From Polaromonas sp047303325 (GTDB lineage Bacteria; Pseudomonadota; Gammaproteobacteria; Burkholderiales; Burkholderiaceae_C), in assembly GCF_047303325.1 (NCBI RefSeq), contig NZ_JBKBEX010000005.1, forward strand, positions 62,001 to 126,000: a stretch of DNA of 64,000 nt, in the 5' to 3' direction. The position numbers and the translations under genes are program-made. A model generated the notes under the pieces. That model did not search any database. It was not told the origin of the DNA and saw only the letters and a list, made by a program, of their open reading frames with translations. This document shows, one piece after another, positions 1 to 8,403 of this stretch. Each line of letters starts with the position of its first letter. Position 1 is the stretch's first letter.

Positions 1-126
1 CCCAAGCTGGTCGCCGACCTGCGCCAGGTAGGCGGCATCATGAAGGCCGACTGGCTCAAGCGCGCCGGTCCCGAGGGTGAAGCCTTGCTGAGCGCGTTCG
101 ACAAATCCAACGCGGCGAAGAAGTAA
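1..126 (+). CDS. TRAP transporter substrate-binding protein (DctP family), C-terminal end only
   Basis: The window opens inside an open frame that encodes the last 41 residues of a protein ending ...DKSNAAKK and stopping at TAA 124-126. Only the C-terminus is present, so no domain can be read directly. It sits 2 bp before a TRAP small permease gene, which is followed by a large permease gene. In TRAP operons the periplasmic solute-binding protein commonly precedes these two, so the call rests on position. The ligand cannot be inferred from this fragment. Confidence 0.6.
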   Translation, partial: PKLVADLRQVGGIMKADWLKRAGPEGEALLSAFDKSNAAKK

Positions 127-128
127 CC

Positions 129-638
129 ATGCGCCGCATGCTCGATGCCCTGTATGACGGCGCGGCGTGGTTGGGCGCCCTGTTCATGATCGGCACGCTG
201 GTGTCTGTGCTGGCCGGCGTGCTGGACCGCCAGTTCGCGTGGTCGCTGCGCGGCACCGACATGTACGCCGGCTACTGCATGGCGGCCAGCGGCTTCCTGG
301 CGCTGGCCCACACCCTCAAGAAGGGTGAGCACATCCGCGTCACGCTGATCCTCAACGGCTTGCGCGGCAGTGCCCGGCGCGCGCTGGAAATCTGGGCCCT
401 GGCCTTGGCCACGGCGCTTTCCATGCTGTTTGCCTGGTACAGCGTCATGCTGTCGGTCAATTCCTATGCCTACCACGATATCTCCACCGGAAACGATGCC
501 ACGCCGCTATGGATTCCGCAGATCACCATGGGCGTGGGCGCCGTCATCCTGATGATCGCGTTCATCGACGAACTGGTGCTGGAAATCCGGGGCCGGCGCA
601 CCCAGGCCGGCAGCGACGAAGCGCTGCATCACGAATAA
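129..638 (+). CDS. TRAP transporter small permease (DctQ family)
   Basis: This 169-residue inner-membrane protein has four hydrophobic segments (roughly residues 14-33, 49-66, 86-108 and 133-152), the usual layout of the DctQ subunit that couples the periplasmic binding protein to the large permease. The stretch KKGEHIRVTLI after the second helix matches the family pattern in which a basic, His-containing loop follows TM2. The ATG lies 2 bp after the stop of the preceding gene and 18 bp separate it from the large permease gene, so the three genes form one operon. The substrate is unknown; a racemase-type gene lies downstream on the other strand but is not evidence of substrate. Confidence 0.85.
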   Translation: MRRMLDALYDGAAWLGALFMIGTLVSVLAGVLDRQFAWSLRGTDMYAGYCMAASGFLALAHTLKKGEHIRVTLILNGLRGSARRALEIWALALATALSMLFAWYSVMLSVNSYAYHDISTGNDATPLWIPQITMGVGAVILMIAFIDELVLEIRGRRTQAGSDEALHHE

Positions 639-656
639 ACAACAACAAAGAACTTC

Positions 657-1952
657 ATGTCCGATCTCGCCATCACTTCGTTGCTGATACTTTCGCTCTT
701 TTTGATACTCGGTTCGGGTGTCTGGATTGGCCTCACCCTGTCAGGCGTGGCCTGGATAGGCATGCAGCTTTTCTCCTCACGCGCCGCGGGCGACGCCATG
801 GCCGTGACCATCTGGGGATCGTCCTCAAGCTGGACACTGACAGCCCTGCCTCTTTTTGTGTGGATGGGCGAAATCCTGTTTCGCACCAAGCTCAGCGAAA
901 GCATGTTCAAGGGTCTCGCCCCCTGGGTCAGCCGGCTGCCGGGCGGCCTGCTGCACACCAACGTCATCGGTTGCACCATCTTTGCCGCAGTCTCGGGTTC
1001 CTCTGCGGCAACCTGCGCCACCATCGGCAAGATGACACTGCCGGAACTGGCCAAACGCGGCTACCCGGAAGACATCACGATAGGCTCCCTCGCGGGCGCC
1101 GGCACGCTGGGCCTGCTGATTCCTCCGTCCATCATCATGATCGTCTACGGCGTCAGCGCCGACGTGTCGATTGCCCGGTTGTTCATCGCGGGCGTTTTTC
1201 CCGGCCTGCTGCTGGCATCTCTTTTCTCGGGCTACCTGGTCGTCTGGGCCCTGCTCAACAAGGGCAAGATTCCACCGCCCGATGCCGCGATGAGTTTTGG
1301 CGAAAAAATCTATGAGTCGCGCCACTTGATACCGGTCGTGCTCCTCATCGGCGCCGTGCTGGGCTCCATCTATACCGGCGTGGCCACCGCAACCGAGGCC
1401 GCGGCCATCGGCGTCGTCGGCTCACTCGTGCTGGCCGTCGTGCAGAGGTCCATGAGCTGGAACACCTTCAAGGAATCCTTGCTGGGCGCAACGCGCCTGT
1501 ACTGCATGATCGCGCTGATCCTGGCCGGCGCCGCGTTCCTGACGCTGAGCATGGGTTACATCGGACTGCCCCGCCACCTGGCCGAATTCGTCTCCAGCCT
1601 CGGGCTGAGCCCCTTCCTGCTCATCGTTGTGTTGAGCATTTTCTACATCGTGCTGGGCTGCTTTCTGGACGGAATTTCGATGGTGGTGCTGACCATGGGC
1701 GTCATCCTGCCCACGGTGCAGGCGGCCGGGCTGGACCTGATCTGGTTCGGCATCTTCATCGTCATCGTGGTGGAGATGGCGCAGATCACGCCGCCGGTGG
1801 GCTTCAACCTGTTTGTGCTCCAGGGCATGACGAAGAAAGAAATCACCTATATCGCACGGGTCACCTTGCCGTTTTTCTTCCTGATGTGCGGCATGGTGTT
1901 GCTGCTCTGGTTCTTTCCGCAGATTGCCACCTGGCTGCCGGGCAAGATGTAG
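657..1952 (+). CDS. TRAP transporter large permease (DctM family)
   Basis: The 431-residue product is a polytopic membrane protein of normal DctM length. Visible family motifs are the glycine-rich stretch around residues 115-165 (SGSSAATCATIG, then GSLAGAGTLGLLIPPS), ATEAAAIGVVGSL near residue 245 and MAQITPPVGFNLFVLQGM near residue 375. It catalyses sodium-driven uptake of an organic acid delivered by the binding protein encoded just upstream. It is the last gene of the operon; the next gene is on the opposite strand 18 bp downstream, with no clear terminator hairpin between them. Confidence 0.92.
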   Translation: MSDLAITSLLILSLFLILGSGVWIGLTLSGVAWIGMQLFSSRAAGDAMAVTIWGSSSSWTLTALPLFVWMGEILFRTKLSESMFKGLAPWVSRLPGGLLHTNVIGCTIFAAVSGSSAATCATIGKMTLPELAKRGYPEDITIGSLAGAGTLGLLIPPSIIMIVYGVSADVSIARLFIAGVFPGLLLASLFSGYLVVWALLNKGKIPPPDAAMSFGEKIYESRHLIPVVLLIGAVLGSIYTGVATATEAAAIGVVGSLVLAVVQRSMSWNTFKESLLGATRLYCMIALILAGAAFLTLSMGYIGLPRHLAEFVSSLGLSPFLLIVVLSIFYIVLGCFLDGISMVVLTMGVILPTVQAAGLDLIWFGIFIVIVVEMAQITPPVGFNLFVLQGMTKKEITYIARVTLPFFFLMCGMVLLLWFFPQIATWLPGKM

Positions 1953-1970
1953 GGGCCAACGGCGGCCCGC

Positions 1971-2684
1971 TCAACTCCACGGGCCAAGCAGCCTTTCATC
2001 ATCCGTCAGCGCCCAGGTCTTCAGGCCTGTGGCCGCTTCGACAGCCTGCCGGTAAGGCGGCAGGTTGGTGCACTCAAGCACTACCTCCTCCAGAGAAGGC
2101 TCGCGCCGCTTGAGCGCCACGGCCGCATCCACCACCTCGCGGCTGGCCTTGTCCATGTCCAGGGTGTCGCGGTTGCCCAGTATGGCCGTCGCGAATTCCC
2201 CCGCCGGGTCCACGCCCTGCACCACCACGTCGGCCAGCCGGCCGGCCGGCACGCCGGCTGCGAGCAAATGCTCGGGGCCCAGCGCGGCCGCGCTGATAGT
2301 CAGCACGCCCACCCTCGCCTGGCGCGCCAGCAGCCCCGGCAATTGCAGCAGGCTGGACGTGACCACGGGCACCCGCGCGGCGGCCTGCAGCTCGTCCTGC
2401 AGCAACACCAGGAAGCCGCAGCTCGTGGTGACGGCGCGCGCGCCCTCGGCTTCCAGCGCCTGCACGGCCTGGACAAAGGCCGGCGCCACGCCCGCGGCGC
2501 GCAGGCCGGCCGCCGTCTGCACAATCTTGCCGGGCCAGGCGCCGCGCACCACATGCCGGCGCACCGGCACGCCAAACGCATCGGGATGGCCCACGTCGCC
2601 TGGCGGGCGCGGAAAGCGGGTGTCGAGCATCACGACTCCCAGGAAGCCTGTCTCGCCGGATGGAGATGCAGCGGTTAAAGTCAT
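1971..2684 (-). CDS. Aspartate/glutamate racemase-superfamily protein
   Basis: The product (237 residues from the chosen ATG) resembles the Asp/Glu/hydantoin racemase fold. A Cys-containing loop, ARAVTTSCGFLVLLQ, lies in the first half and a second one, LEEVVLECTNLPPYR, in the second half, which are the expected positions of the two catalytic cysteines. The open frame extends to 2726, but the ATG at 2684 is preferred because the extra 14 residues run into the promoter region of divergent crcB. The actual substrate (amino acid, hydantoin or a dicarboxylate such as maleate) cannot be decided from the sequence. Only 47 bp separate it from crcB. Confidence 0.7.
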   Translation of the reverse strand: MTLTAASPSGETGFLGVVMLDTRFPRPPGDVGHPDAFGVPVRRHVVRGAWPGKIVQTAAGLRAAGVAPAFVQAVQALEAEGARAVTTSCGFLVLLQDELQAAARVPVVTSSLLQLPGLLARQARVGVLTISAAALGPEHLLAAGVPAGRLADVVVQGVDPAGEFATAILGNRDTLDMDKASREVVDAAVALKRREPSLEEVVLECTNLPPYRQAVEAATGLKTWALTDDERLLGPWS

Positions 2685-2731
2685 GGCTGCATTGTCCCGC
2701 CAAAGCATCCCCTTTACCTCCGACACACGCC

Positions 2732-3118
2732 ATGCTCACTGTCCTTGCCATCTCCCTGGGCGCCTCGCTGGGCGCGCTGGCCCGCTGGGGCCTGAGCCTG
2801 TGGCTCACACCGGGCGGCATCATCCCCTGGGGAACACTGGCCGCCAACCTGATAGGCGGCTACCTGATAGGCATCTGCATCGCGGTATTCCAGGCCATGC
2901 CCCAGCTGGACCCGGTCTGGCGCCTGGCGCTGGTGACCGGCTTCCTGGGCGGGCTGACCACCTTTTCCTCGTTTTCGGCCGAGGTGGTGATCTTCCTGAT
3001 GGACGCGCGCTACGGGCTGGCGGCGCTCACGGCCACGGTGCATGTACTGGGTTCGCTGCTGATGACGGTGGCGGGGCTGAAGTCCGCCATGCTGCTGATC
3101 GCCGCCAACGCGCGCTGA
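2732..3118 (+). CDS. crcB: Fluoride efflux transporter CrcB (Fluc channel)
   Basis: This 128-residue protein has four transmembrane segments and the Fluc signatures GALARWGLS near the N-terminus, GTLAANLIGGYLIG around residues 35-48 and TGFLGGLTTFSSFSAE around residues 70-85; the last contains the phenylalanine/threonine pore motif. It exports fluoride as a dual-topology dimer. The longer open frame starting at 2660 is rejected because it overlaps the divergent racemase gene. The 47-bp intergenic space is too short for a fluoride riboswitch plus promoter, so regulation by that aptamer is not supported here. Confidence 0.93.
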   Translation: MLTVLAISLGASLGALARWGLSLWLTPGGIIPWGTLAANLIGGYLIGICIAVFQAMPQLDPVWRLALVTGFLGGLTTFSSFSAEVVIFLMDARYGLAALTATVHVLGSLLMTVAGLKSAMLLIAANAR

Positions 3119-3202
3119 TACCGTCCCGGGGCGCTTGCCGCAGTGGCGCACCCAGGCAAAAACCCCCTCTGCGCAAACCGGCGAAATTCGCCACAATGGG
3201 CC

Positions 3203-4366
3203 ATGGCATCCATGACCCCCTTTCATCCCGCCCAGGCCACGGGCGGCCAGGACAGGCTGGCACGCATAGGGCGCGCGCGCCAGGCTGTCCTGTACGGCGA
3301 AACCCGGCCCGCCGACGCGGCGCCGGCCCTGGAAGGCTGGATAGAACGCTCCTGGCGGCGCTGCCTGGCCGGCGGCCAACGCCCTGAGCAGGCACCCACC
3401 TTCGACGCCGTGCCGGCCGCCGAGATGCGGCGCCACCAGGAAGCCAACCAGCAACTGGTGCAGGCCGCCAAACCCACGCTCGAGAGGCTGGGCCGCGCAA
3501 TTGCCGACACCCGCTACTTCGCCATCCTGACCAACCAGGCCGGCGTGGTGGTCGACGTCAACGGCCGCATAGACCGCAGCGACAGCCGCGCCGATGTGAT
3601 CACGCGCATAGGCACAGACCTTTCGGAAGCCCGGGTCGGCACCACCGCCATAGGCGCGGCACTGGGTGAGCTGCAGCCGGTCTGGCTGCACCGGGGCGAG
3701 CATTTTTTCGACGCGACCTCGGTCTACAGCTGCGCCGGCGCGCCGCTGTTCGGCCCCGACGGGCACTGCGCCGGCATGCTGGACCTGACAGGCATAGAAG
3801 CGGCCGAGCGGCCCGAGCTCAAGCACCTGGTCACCCAGTGCGCGCGCAGCATTGAAAACGCGCTCACGCTGGGCCGGCCCCATGCCCTGCTGATCCGGCT
3901 CAACTGGCCGGGGCGGGTGCTGGGCGACGACAGCGACGGCCTGCTCTGCGTGGACGCCGACGGCTGCGTCACCGGCGCCAACCCGGCGGCCCGGCAAATG
4001 CTCTCGCGCCTGGACACCGCGGCCGGCGGCATGCCGCACTGCAGCGAGCTGTTCGCCATGCCTTTTGAAATGCTGTTTGACGCGGCACAGCGCCGCGGCA
4101 ATGCGCAGGGCGGCGTGCTGGAGGCGCCGCTGTGGTCGGGCCTGCGCCTGCACGCGCTGGCGCTGCCGGCCGGCCGCGATGCCCCGCCCGCCGCGCTGCA
4201 GCTGCCGCCTTCGACCGACGCGGGCCGGCCGCTCAAAGACCTTGAGACCGCGCTGATCCGCAAGGCCGTCAGCGACGCGCGCGGCAATGTGCTGCAGGCC
4301 GCCAGGGCGCTGGGCGTGAGCCGGGCCACCGTGTACCGGCGGCTGGGCCCAGGCAAGCGCGGCTAG
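3203..4366 (+). CDS. GAF-domain/Fis-type transcriptional regulator, AcoR-like but lacking the sigma-54 AAA+ domain
   Basis: The ~387-residue protein starts like acetoin-regulator AcoR (RIGRARQAVLYGE, then EGWIERSWRRCL), continues with a GAF sensor domain (about residues 90-200, with FAILTNQAGVVVDVNGR and SVYSCAGAPLFGPDGHC), a PAS-like or linker stretch (CVDADGCVTGANPAARQML), and ends in a Fis-type helix-turn-helix (GNVLQAARALGVSRATVYRRL). There is no Walker A, GAFTGA or Walker B between them, so it cannot activate sigma-54 promoters in the standard way. ATG codons at 3203 and 3212 are both possible. Its target is unknown; crcB lies 84 bp upstream and the copper operon converges from the other side. 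Confidence 0.75.
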   Translation: MASMTPFHPAQATGGQDRLARIGRARQAVLYGETRPADAAPALEGWIERSWRRCLAGGQRPEQAPTFDAVPAAEMRRHQEANQQLVQAAKPTLERLGRAIADTRYFAILTNQAGVVVDVNGRIDRSDSRADVITRIGTDLSEARVGTTAIGAALGELQPVWLHRGEHFFDATSVYSCAGAPLFGPDGHCAGMLDLTGIEAAERPELKHLVTQCARSIENALTLGRPHALLIRLNWPGRVLGDDSDGLLCVDADGCVTGANPAARQMLSRLDTAAGGMPHCSELFAMPFEMLFDAAQRRGNAQGGVLEAPLWSGLRLHALALPAGRDAPPAALQLPPSTDAGRPLKDLETALIRKAVSDARGNVLQAARALGVSRATVYRRLGPGKRG

Positions 4367-4381
4367 AGCCCGGCCCTGGTC

Positions 4382-4885
4382 TTAGTGCTTATGCTCCACC
4401 GCGGCGCCGGCCGCACCGGGCGCCGCCGTGGCCACCGGCAGTTTCAACTCCAGCTTGCTTTCCACGCCCTTGGCATCCTTGAACAGCAGGGTCAGGGGAA
4501 TCGTGCTGTCCTTGGCCAGCGGTGCCTTGAGGTCCATCAGCATCACGTGGTAACCGCCGGGCTTGAACTCCACTTTTTTGCCGGCGGGCAGCTCCAGCGA
4601 CGGCAGCGCGCGCATTTTCATGACGTCGCCTTCCATCTTCATTTCATGCACCTCGGCCACACCGGCTACCGGTGAGGACACGCCCACCAGTCGGGTCGCC
4701 TCACTGGCCGTGAGGCTCATAAAAGCCCCCGAGCCCCTCTGCCCCTGCACGGTGGCGCGGGCCCAGGCGCCGTCGACCTTGACGGCGGCCCCCTGCGCCA
4801 GAGCAGCCGTGCCGCCCAGCGCGAGCGACAACAGCAGCGCGGCTTGCGAAAGCCTGGGGAATGTCGGGAATTTTCCGGATGTCAT
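4382..4885 (-). CDS. Periplasmic copper chaperone PCu(A)C
   Basis: The 167-residue precursor has a signal peptide (residues ~1-30, ending TAALAQ) and a PCu(A)C cupredoxin-like domain. The copper-binding motif H-M-x10-M-x21-H-x-M is represented by EVHEMKMEGDVMKMR and, about 20 residues later, GGYHVMLMDL. A His-containing tail (VEHKH) may add metal affinity. In the family it delivers Cu(I) to the CuA or CuB site of cytochrome oxidase or passes copper to other partners. It is the last gene of a minus-strand cluster with ycnI-like, TonB-receptor and DUF2946 genes, the usual context for copper acquisition. Confidence 0.92.
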   Translation of the reverse strand: MTSGKFPTFPRLSQAALLLSLALGGTAALAQGAAVKVDGAWARATVQGQRGSGAFMSLTASEATRLVGVSSPVAGVAEVHEMKMEGDVMKMRALPSLELPAGKKVEFKPGGYHVMLMDLKAPLAKDSTIPLTLLFKDAKGVESKLELKLPVATAAPGAAGAAVEHKH

Positions 4886-4941
4886 GCAAATGCTCCTTGA
4901 AACAATGGGTTGACTTTAAAACGAAGCGCAGCCGGTGCCGT

Positions 4942-5490
4942 TCAGTGGTTGTGTTCGCCGCCGCCCGCGGGCATCAGCTCCAATGCGGCGGCGGGGTTTT
5001 TCAGGTCTGAGAGTGACTGGCCCGGCTTGGGCACTTCATTCCAATCCACCTTGCCTTCCTCGCACACCTGCATGACGGGCCAGTACAGCATGCCGGCCTT
5101 GGCCGGCAGCTTGGCCTGCAGCACGAACTCGTCGTACCAGTCGTTCTGCAAATAATCGGCCGGGGTTTTGGCCGTCCAGCTGATGCGGGATACGTCTTCG
5201 GTGATGGTTTTTCCATGGTCCTGGCGCGGCTGGGCCAGTTTCTCGCGCGTGACTTCCAGCGCCCAGCCGGCCTTGGGCATGGGTTTGGCGCCCTGCACGC
5301 CCGCGGGAATCGTGACCACGATCTGCTTGACGGGCGAGTTGCCGCAGCCGTGGCCGACCTTGAAGGTCCCCTTGTAATAGCTGCCCGCATTGGCCACCTG
5401 GTATTCCAGCGTGACATGCGCGGCGGCGGGCAGGGAGGCGGCCAAAAGCAGCATGCCGGCGGCGACGGTTTTAAGGGCGATAGGTTTCAT
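4942..5490 (-). CDS. YcnI-family (DUF1775) periplasmic copper-binding protein
   Basis: The 182-residue precursor has a signal peptide ending ASLPAAAH; the mature protein then begins with HVTLEYQVA, so the N-terminal histidine that serves as a copper ligand in this family is exposed by cleavage. The conserved VGHGCGNSPVKQIVVTIP and DYLQNDWYDEFVLQAKLP stretches fit DUF1775. The C-terminus is GGGEHNH and lacks the transmembrane anchor of Bacillus YcnI, so it should be soluble in the periplasm. Fifty-six bp separate it from the PCu(A)C gene and 57 bp from the TonB-receptor gene. Confidence 0.88.
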   Translation of the reverse strand: MKPIALKTVAAGMLLLAASLPAAAHVTLEYQVANAGSYYKGTFKVGHGCGNSPVKQIVVTIPAGVQGAKPMPKAGWALEVTREKLAQPRQDHGKTITEDVSRISWTAKTPADYLQNDWYDEFVLQAKLPAKAGMLYWPVMQVCEEGKVDWNEVPKPGQSLSDLKNPAAALELMPAGGGEHNH

Positions 5491-5547
5491 GGTTCATCCT
5501 TGGTAACGGGTTGACTTGGTGACTTGATAAAAAAAAGAAAGCGCGGA

Positions 5548-7902
5548 TCACAGGCTGAAGTTCAGTTCGGCCATAAAAGTACGCTGCGGATAAGGGTGGA
5601 AATTCCAGTATTGGTAGTTGTTCAGGTTGTCGATGCCGACCGCTGCGCTCCACTGTTTGTTCACCTGGTAGCGCACGCGCACGTCGGTGGTGAAGTATTT
5701 GCTGGTGCCCTGGTAGGCAAAGCCGTTCACGTCGGCGTTGTCCAAACTCGAATACTGCCTGCCGCTGTAGCGGGCGGCAAAGCTGCCCGACAGCTGCGGC
5801 GTAAAGCGGTAGCTGGCCACGGCCGTGGCGCGCCACACCGGCACCCGCGGCTGGTACTTGCCCAGCGTGTCGCCCGCCACTGCGACAAAGCCACTGTTCT
5901 CCTTGATGCGGGAATCAGCGTAGGTGATGCTGCCGCTCAGGTCCAGCCCTTTTTTGAGCACGTCGTTGCCGCTGAAGGCCAATTCCACGCCCTGGGTCTT
6001 GATGCGCCCGACGTTCTGCACACGGCTGATGTTGGCATTGGCGGCGGGGTCGAAAGTAGTTTGCGAATACAGCGCGTCGCGGGTGTTCTCGGTAAAAAAG
6101 GTCAGGCGCAGCAAGGCATTGCCCAGATCTTTTTCGGCCGTGAGCTCGGTGGTCCAGGACTTCTCGGGCTTGAGATTGGGGTCGTTGATGTACTGGGAGT
6201 TGACCGTCGCCGTCGCGCCATACAGCTCACCGACCGTCGGAAAGCGAACCGCGCGGCCCACAGAGGCCTTGAGCACCGTATCCGTCGACCATTGGTAGGA
6301 CAGCGCGCCCTTGGGCGATACCGCGCTGTCGCTGCGCGAGGCATAGCCCGTGTTGGCCGGGTTGCCGGCCCCGAAGCTGGTAAAACCGCCGGAGGCCGTC
6401 CAGTTTTCCAGGCGCGCGCCCAGCACGGTTTTCCACCTGGGTGCAAAGGCCCAGGCATCTTGCGCATACAGGCTGCGCAAGCGGGTCTCGCCGCCCACGT
6501 CGCTGACCACGGCGCCCGGCCCGCTGGTGAGCCAGTTGGCCGCCGCGGATTTGAGGATGCGCAGCTGGTAGCTGTCCTGCTGGAAGCCGAAATCCACGAT
6601 GTGCGCGCCCTGGATGCCTTCGGGCCGCCAGATGCCCTTGAAGGCCAGCGTGTTCCAGCCCGTGCCGTCCTGGTCCTGCAGCGTGCCGGCGCCGCCGTTC
6701 AGGGCGCCCGGCTGCGCGCCGGTGGCCGCACGAACCTGGTCCTTCTGGTAGTCGTACAGGCTGGCCGCAAGCTCCCAGTCCCAGGTACCCTGCGTGTTCG
6801 ACTTGACCGACAAGCCGTGCATCACATGCGTCAAGGCCTCGTTGCTCACGCCGAAATCGCTGGCCGCGAGCGTATAGCCGCGCCCACTGATGCTGACGTT
6901 GCCGCTGTAGACCGGCGTGCCCGCCGCATCACGCAAATAGCTCTGCGAGCGGTTCTCCGCCGTGTTCTTCCAGTAGCCCAGCGTGTAGCTGGCGCGCACC
7001 GTGGACGAAAAATCGTAGGCGAGCTTGAACTTGAGGTGGTCCTGCCGCGTCTCGTACTGCGTGGCGCCGCCCAGCAGCAGCCAGGGGACATTGCGCGTGT
7101 TCAGGCCGGGCACGGCGCCGCTCACCACAGTGGCGCCGGCCGCGGGGGCCGTGGTGCTCAGCGTGCGCGTGGCGAAGGTCAGGGGCTGGCCCGCGCTTTC
7201 GGTGCGGTTGGCATTGATGAACCAGGACCAGTCGCCGTTGCGGTTGCCCAGCGAGGCACTGGCCTGGTTGCCGCTGAAGCTGCTGTCGCTGCCGTAGAGC
7301 TTGAAGTTTTGCGTGAAGCCGCCGAGCTTGGCATGCGCCTCGAACTGCGTGGGCATGCGCGTGACGTAATCCACCACAGCGCCTACCGAATTGCCCGGGT
7401 AAGCGGCGGAGAACGGACCGTAGAGCACGTCGACCCGCTCGATCTCCTCCGGCGTCACCAGGCCCCAGCGCGGCGCGTAATTGGTGCCGTTGGCAATCCC
7501 GTTGCCCAGGTAGTTGGACAGCAAAATGCCGTCGGCATACACCGCCGAACGCGCGCTGTTGCCCGTGCCCGAGGCACGGCTCGAGAGGATGGCGTGGTTG
7601 TAATCACCTATGTAGCGCTTGCGCACCAGCAGGCTGGGAAAGTACTTGAGCGCATCCTCGCTGTCGGTGGCGTTGATGGTCTGCGCGATCTGCTCGCGCG
7701 TGATGCCTTCAATCGTCGTCGGAATTTGCGTGGGCAAAGAGGTCGGCTGGCCGCTGTTGACGGTGACCACGCCCAGGGATTTGGCCGGTGCGTCGGCAGG
7801 CTGGACCTGCGCGAACGCCGCCAGGGGAATGGCTGCCAGGGGGAGAGCCAGCGCCGTGGCACCGCGCCAGGCAAGCGCGCACGGTGTGCGGGAAAGGTTC
7901 AT
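5548..7902 (-). CDS. TonB-dependent outer-membrane receptor, probably for copper
   Basis: The 784-residue protein has a signal peptide (~1-31), an N-terminal plug domain (about 60-170: GITREQIAQTI, SARSAVYADGILLSN, PEEIERVDVLYGPFSAAYPG) and a C-terminal 22-strand-type barrel ending in NFSL. Barrel motifs include LKPEKSWTTELTAEKDL. The neighbouring PCu(A)C, YcnI and DUF2946 genes point to copper or a copper complex as the ligand; no methionine-rich region like that of Pseudomonas OprC was noticed, so a different siderophore-like ligand remains possible. It is the second gene of the operon. Confidence 0.85.
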   Translation of the reverse strand: MNLSRTPCALAWRGATALALPLAAIPLAAFAQVQPADAPAKSLGVVTVNSGQPTSLPTQIPTTIEGITREQIAQTINATDSEDALKYFPSLLVRKRYIGDYNHAILSSRASGTGNSARSAVYADGILLSNYLGNGIANGTNYAPRWGLVTPEEIERVDVLYGPFSAAYPGNSVGAVVDYVTRMPTQFEAHAKLGGFTQNFKLYGSDSSFSGNQASASLGNRNGDWSWFINANRTESAGQPLTFATRTLSTTAPAAGATVVSGAVPGLNTRNVPWLLLGGATQYETRQDHLKFKLAYDFSSTVRASYTLGYWKNTAENRSQSYLRDAAGTPVYSGNVSISGRGYTLAASDFGVSNEALTHVMHGLSVKSNTQGTWDWELAASLYDYQKDQVRAATGAQPGALNGGAGTLQDQDGTGWNTLAFKGIWRPEGIQGAHIVDFGFQQDSYQLRILKSAAANWLTSGPGAVVSDVGGETRLRSLYAQDAWAFAPRWKTVLGARLENWTASGGFTSFGAGNPANTGYASRSDSAVSPKGALSYQWSTDTVLKASVGRAVRFPTVGELYGATATVNSQYINDPNLKPEKSWTTELTAEKDLGNALLRLTFFTENTRDALYSQTTFDPAANANISRVQNVGRIKTQGVELAFSGNDVLKKGLDLSGSITYADSRIKENSGFVAVAGDTLGKYQPRVPVWRATAVASYRFTPQLSGSFAARYSGRQYSSLDNADVNGFAYQGTSKYFTTDVRVRYQVNKQWSAAVGIDNLNNYQYWNFHPYPQRTFMAELNFSL

Positions 7903-7982
7903 GAAAACTCACACTCTGAAATGAACGGACGCGCAGGCCGCCAGGCCCGCGCGCGGGAATGCCTCAGGCGAGGCGGTTCAGG

Positions 7983-8363
7983 TCAGAGTACGGGAGGCCC
8001 GCGGCTGAAGGGCAGCCCGGGGACGGCGGCGCCGGTGGCCGAAGGGAGGTCCGACGCTGCAACATCAGTACCGGAAAAACAGGGGGTAGCGGCCAGCGGC
8101 AAAGGCGGCAGCACCAAGCCCGGTGAGGCACACAGGTCGCAGCGCAGGCCAGTGGACCCCGCATCGCCGTCGACGGCATCACCGCCGGCGTTGGAAGAAA
8201 CCGTGTTGACACTGCAAATGCCGCCCAGCTTGCCGGTTTTGACATCCTGGGCCAGCATGGACACCGGCGCCCACAGCGCCGACAGCACGGCCAGGAAAGC
8301 CAGCCAGGCGGCAAGGCGTTCCCAGACGGGCAGAGTCAAGCGGGAGGTGGGGTGGTGAGGCAC
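7983..8363 (-). CDS. DUF2946-type protein of the copper operon
   Basis: The product (~126 residues) has one hydrophobic segment (RLAAWLAFLAVLSALWAP) that acts as a signal or anchor, then a CDLC motif (LRCDLCASPG) in a small, Gly/Pro-rich periplasmic tail. DUF2946 proteins of this shape sit beside TonB copper receptors and PCu(A)C. The frame has no good ATG: GTG codons at 8393 and 8363 are the options. A perfect TATAAT at 8375-8370 (minus strand) would place the transcript start close to the second GTG, which is therefore preferred. It is the first gene of the copper operon. Confidence 0.65.
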   Translation of the reverse strand: MPHHPTSRLTLPVWERLAAWLAFLAVLSALWAPVSMLAQDVKTGKLGGICSVNTVSSNAGGDAVDGDAGSTGLRCDLCASPGLVLPPLPLAATPCFSGTDVAASDLPSATGAAVPGLPFSRGPPVL

Positions 8364-8403
8364 AGGGTGATTATAAGTACACCACCCGTTCACCCATCCA
8401 TCT

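Noticed and set aside
2685..2731. Fluoride riboswitch before crcB
   Set aside because: The 47-bp divergent gap is too short for the aptamer and promoter.
5524..8358. 944-codon plus-strand open frame
   Set aside because: Antisense to the TonB receptor, whose own frame shows clear plug and barrel motifs.
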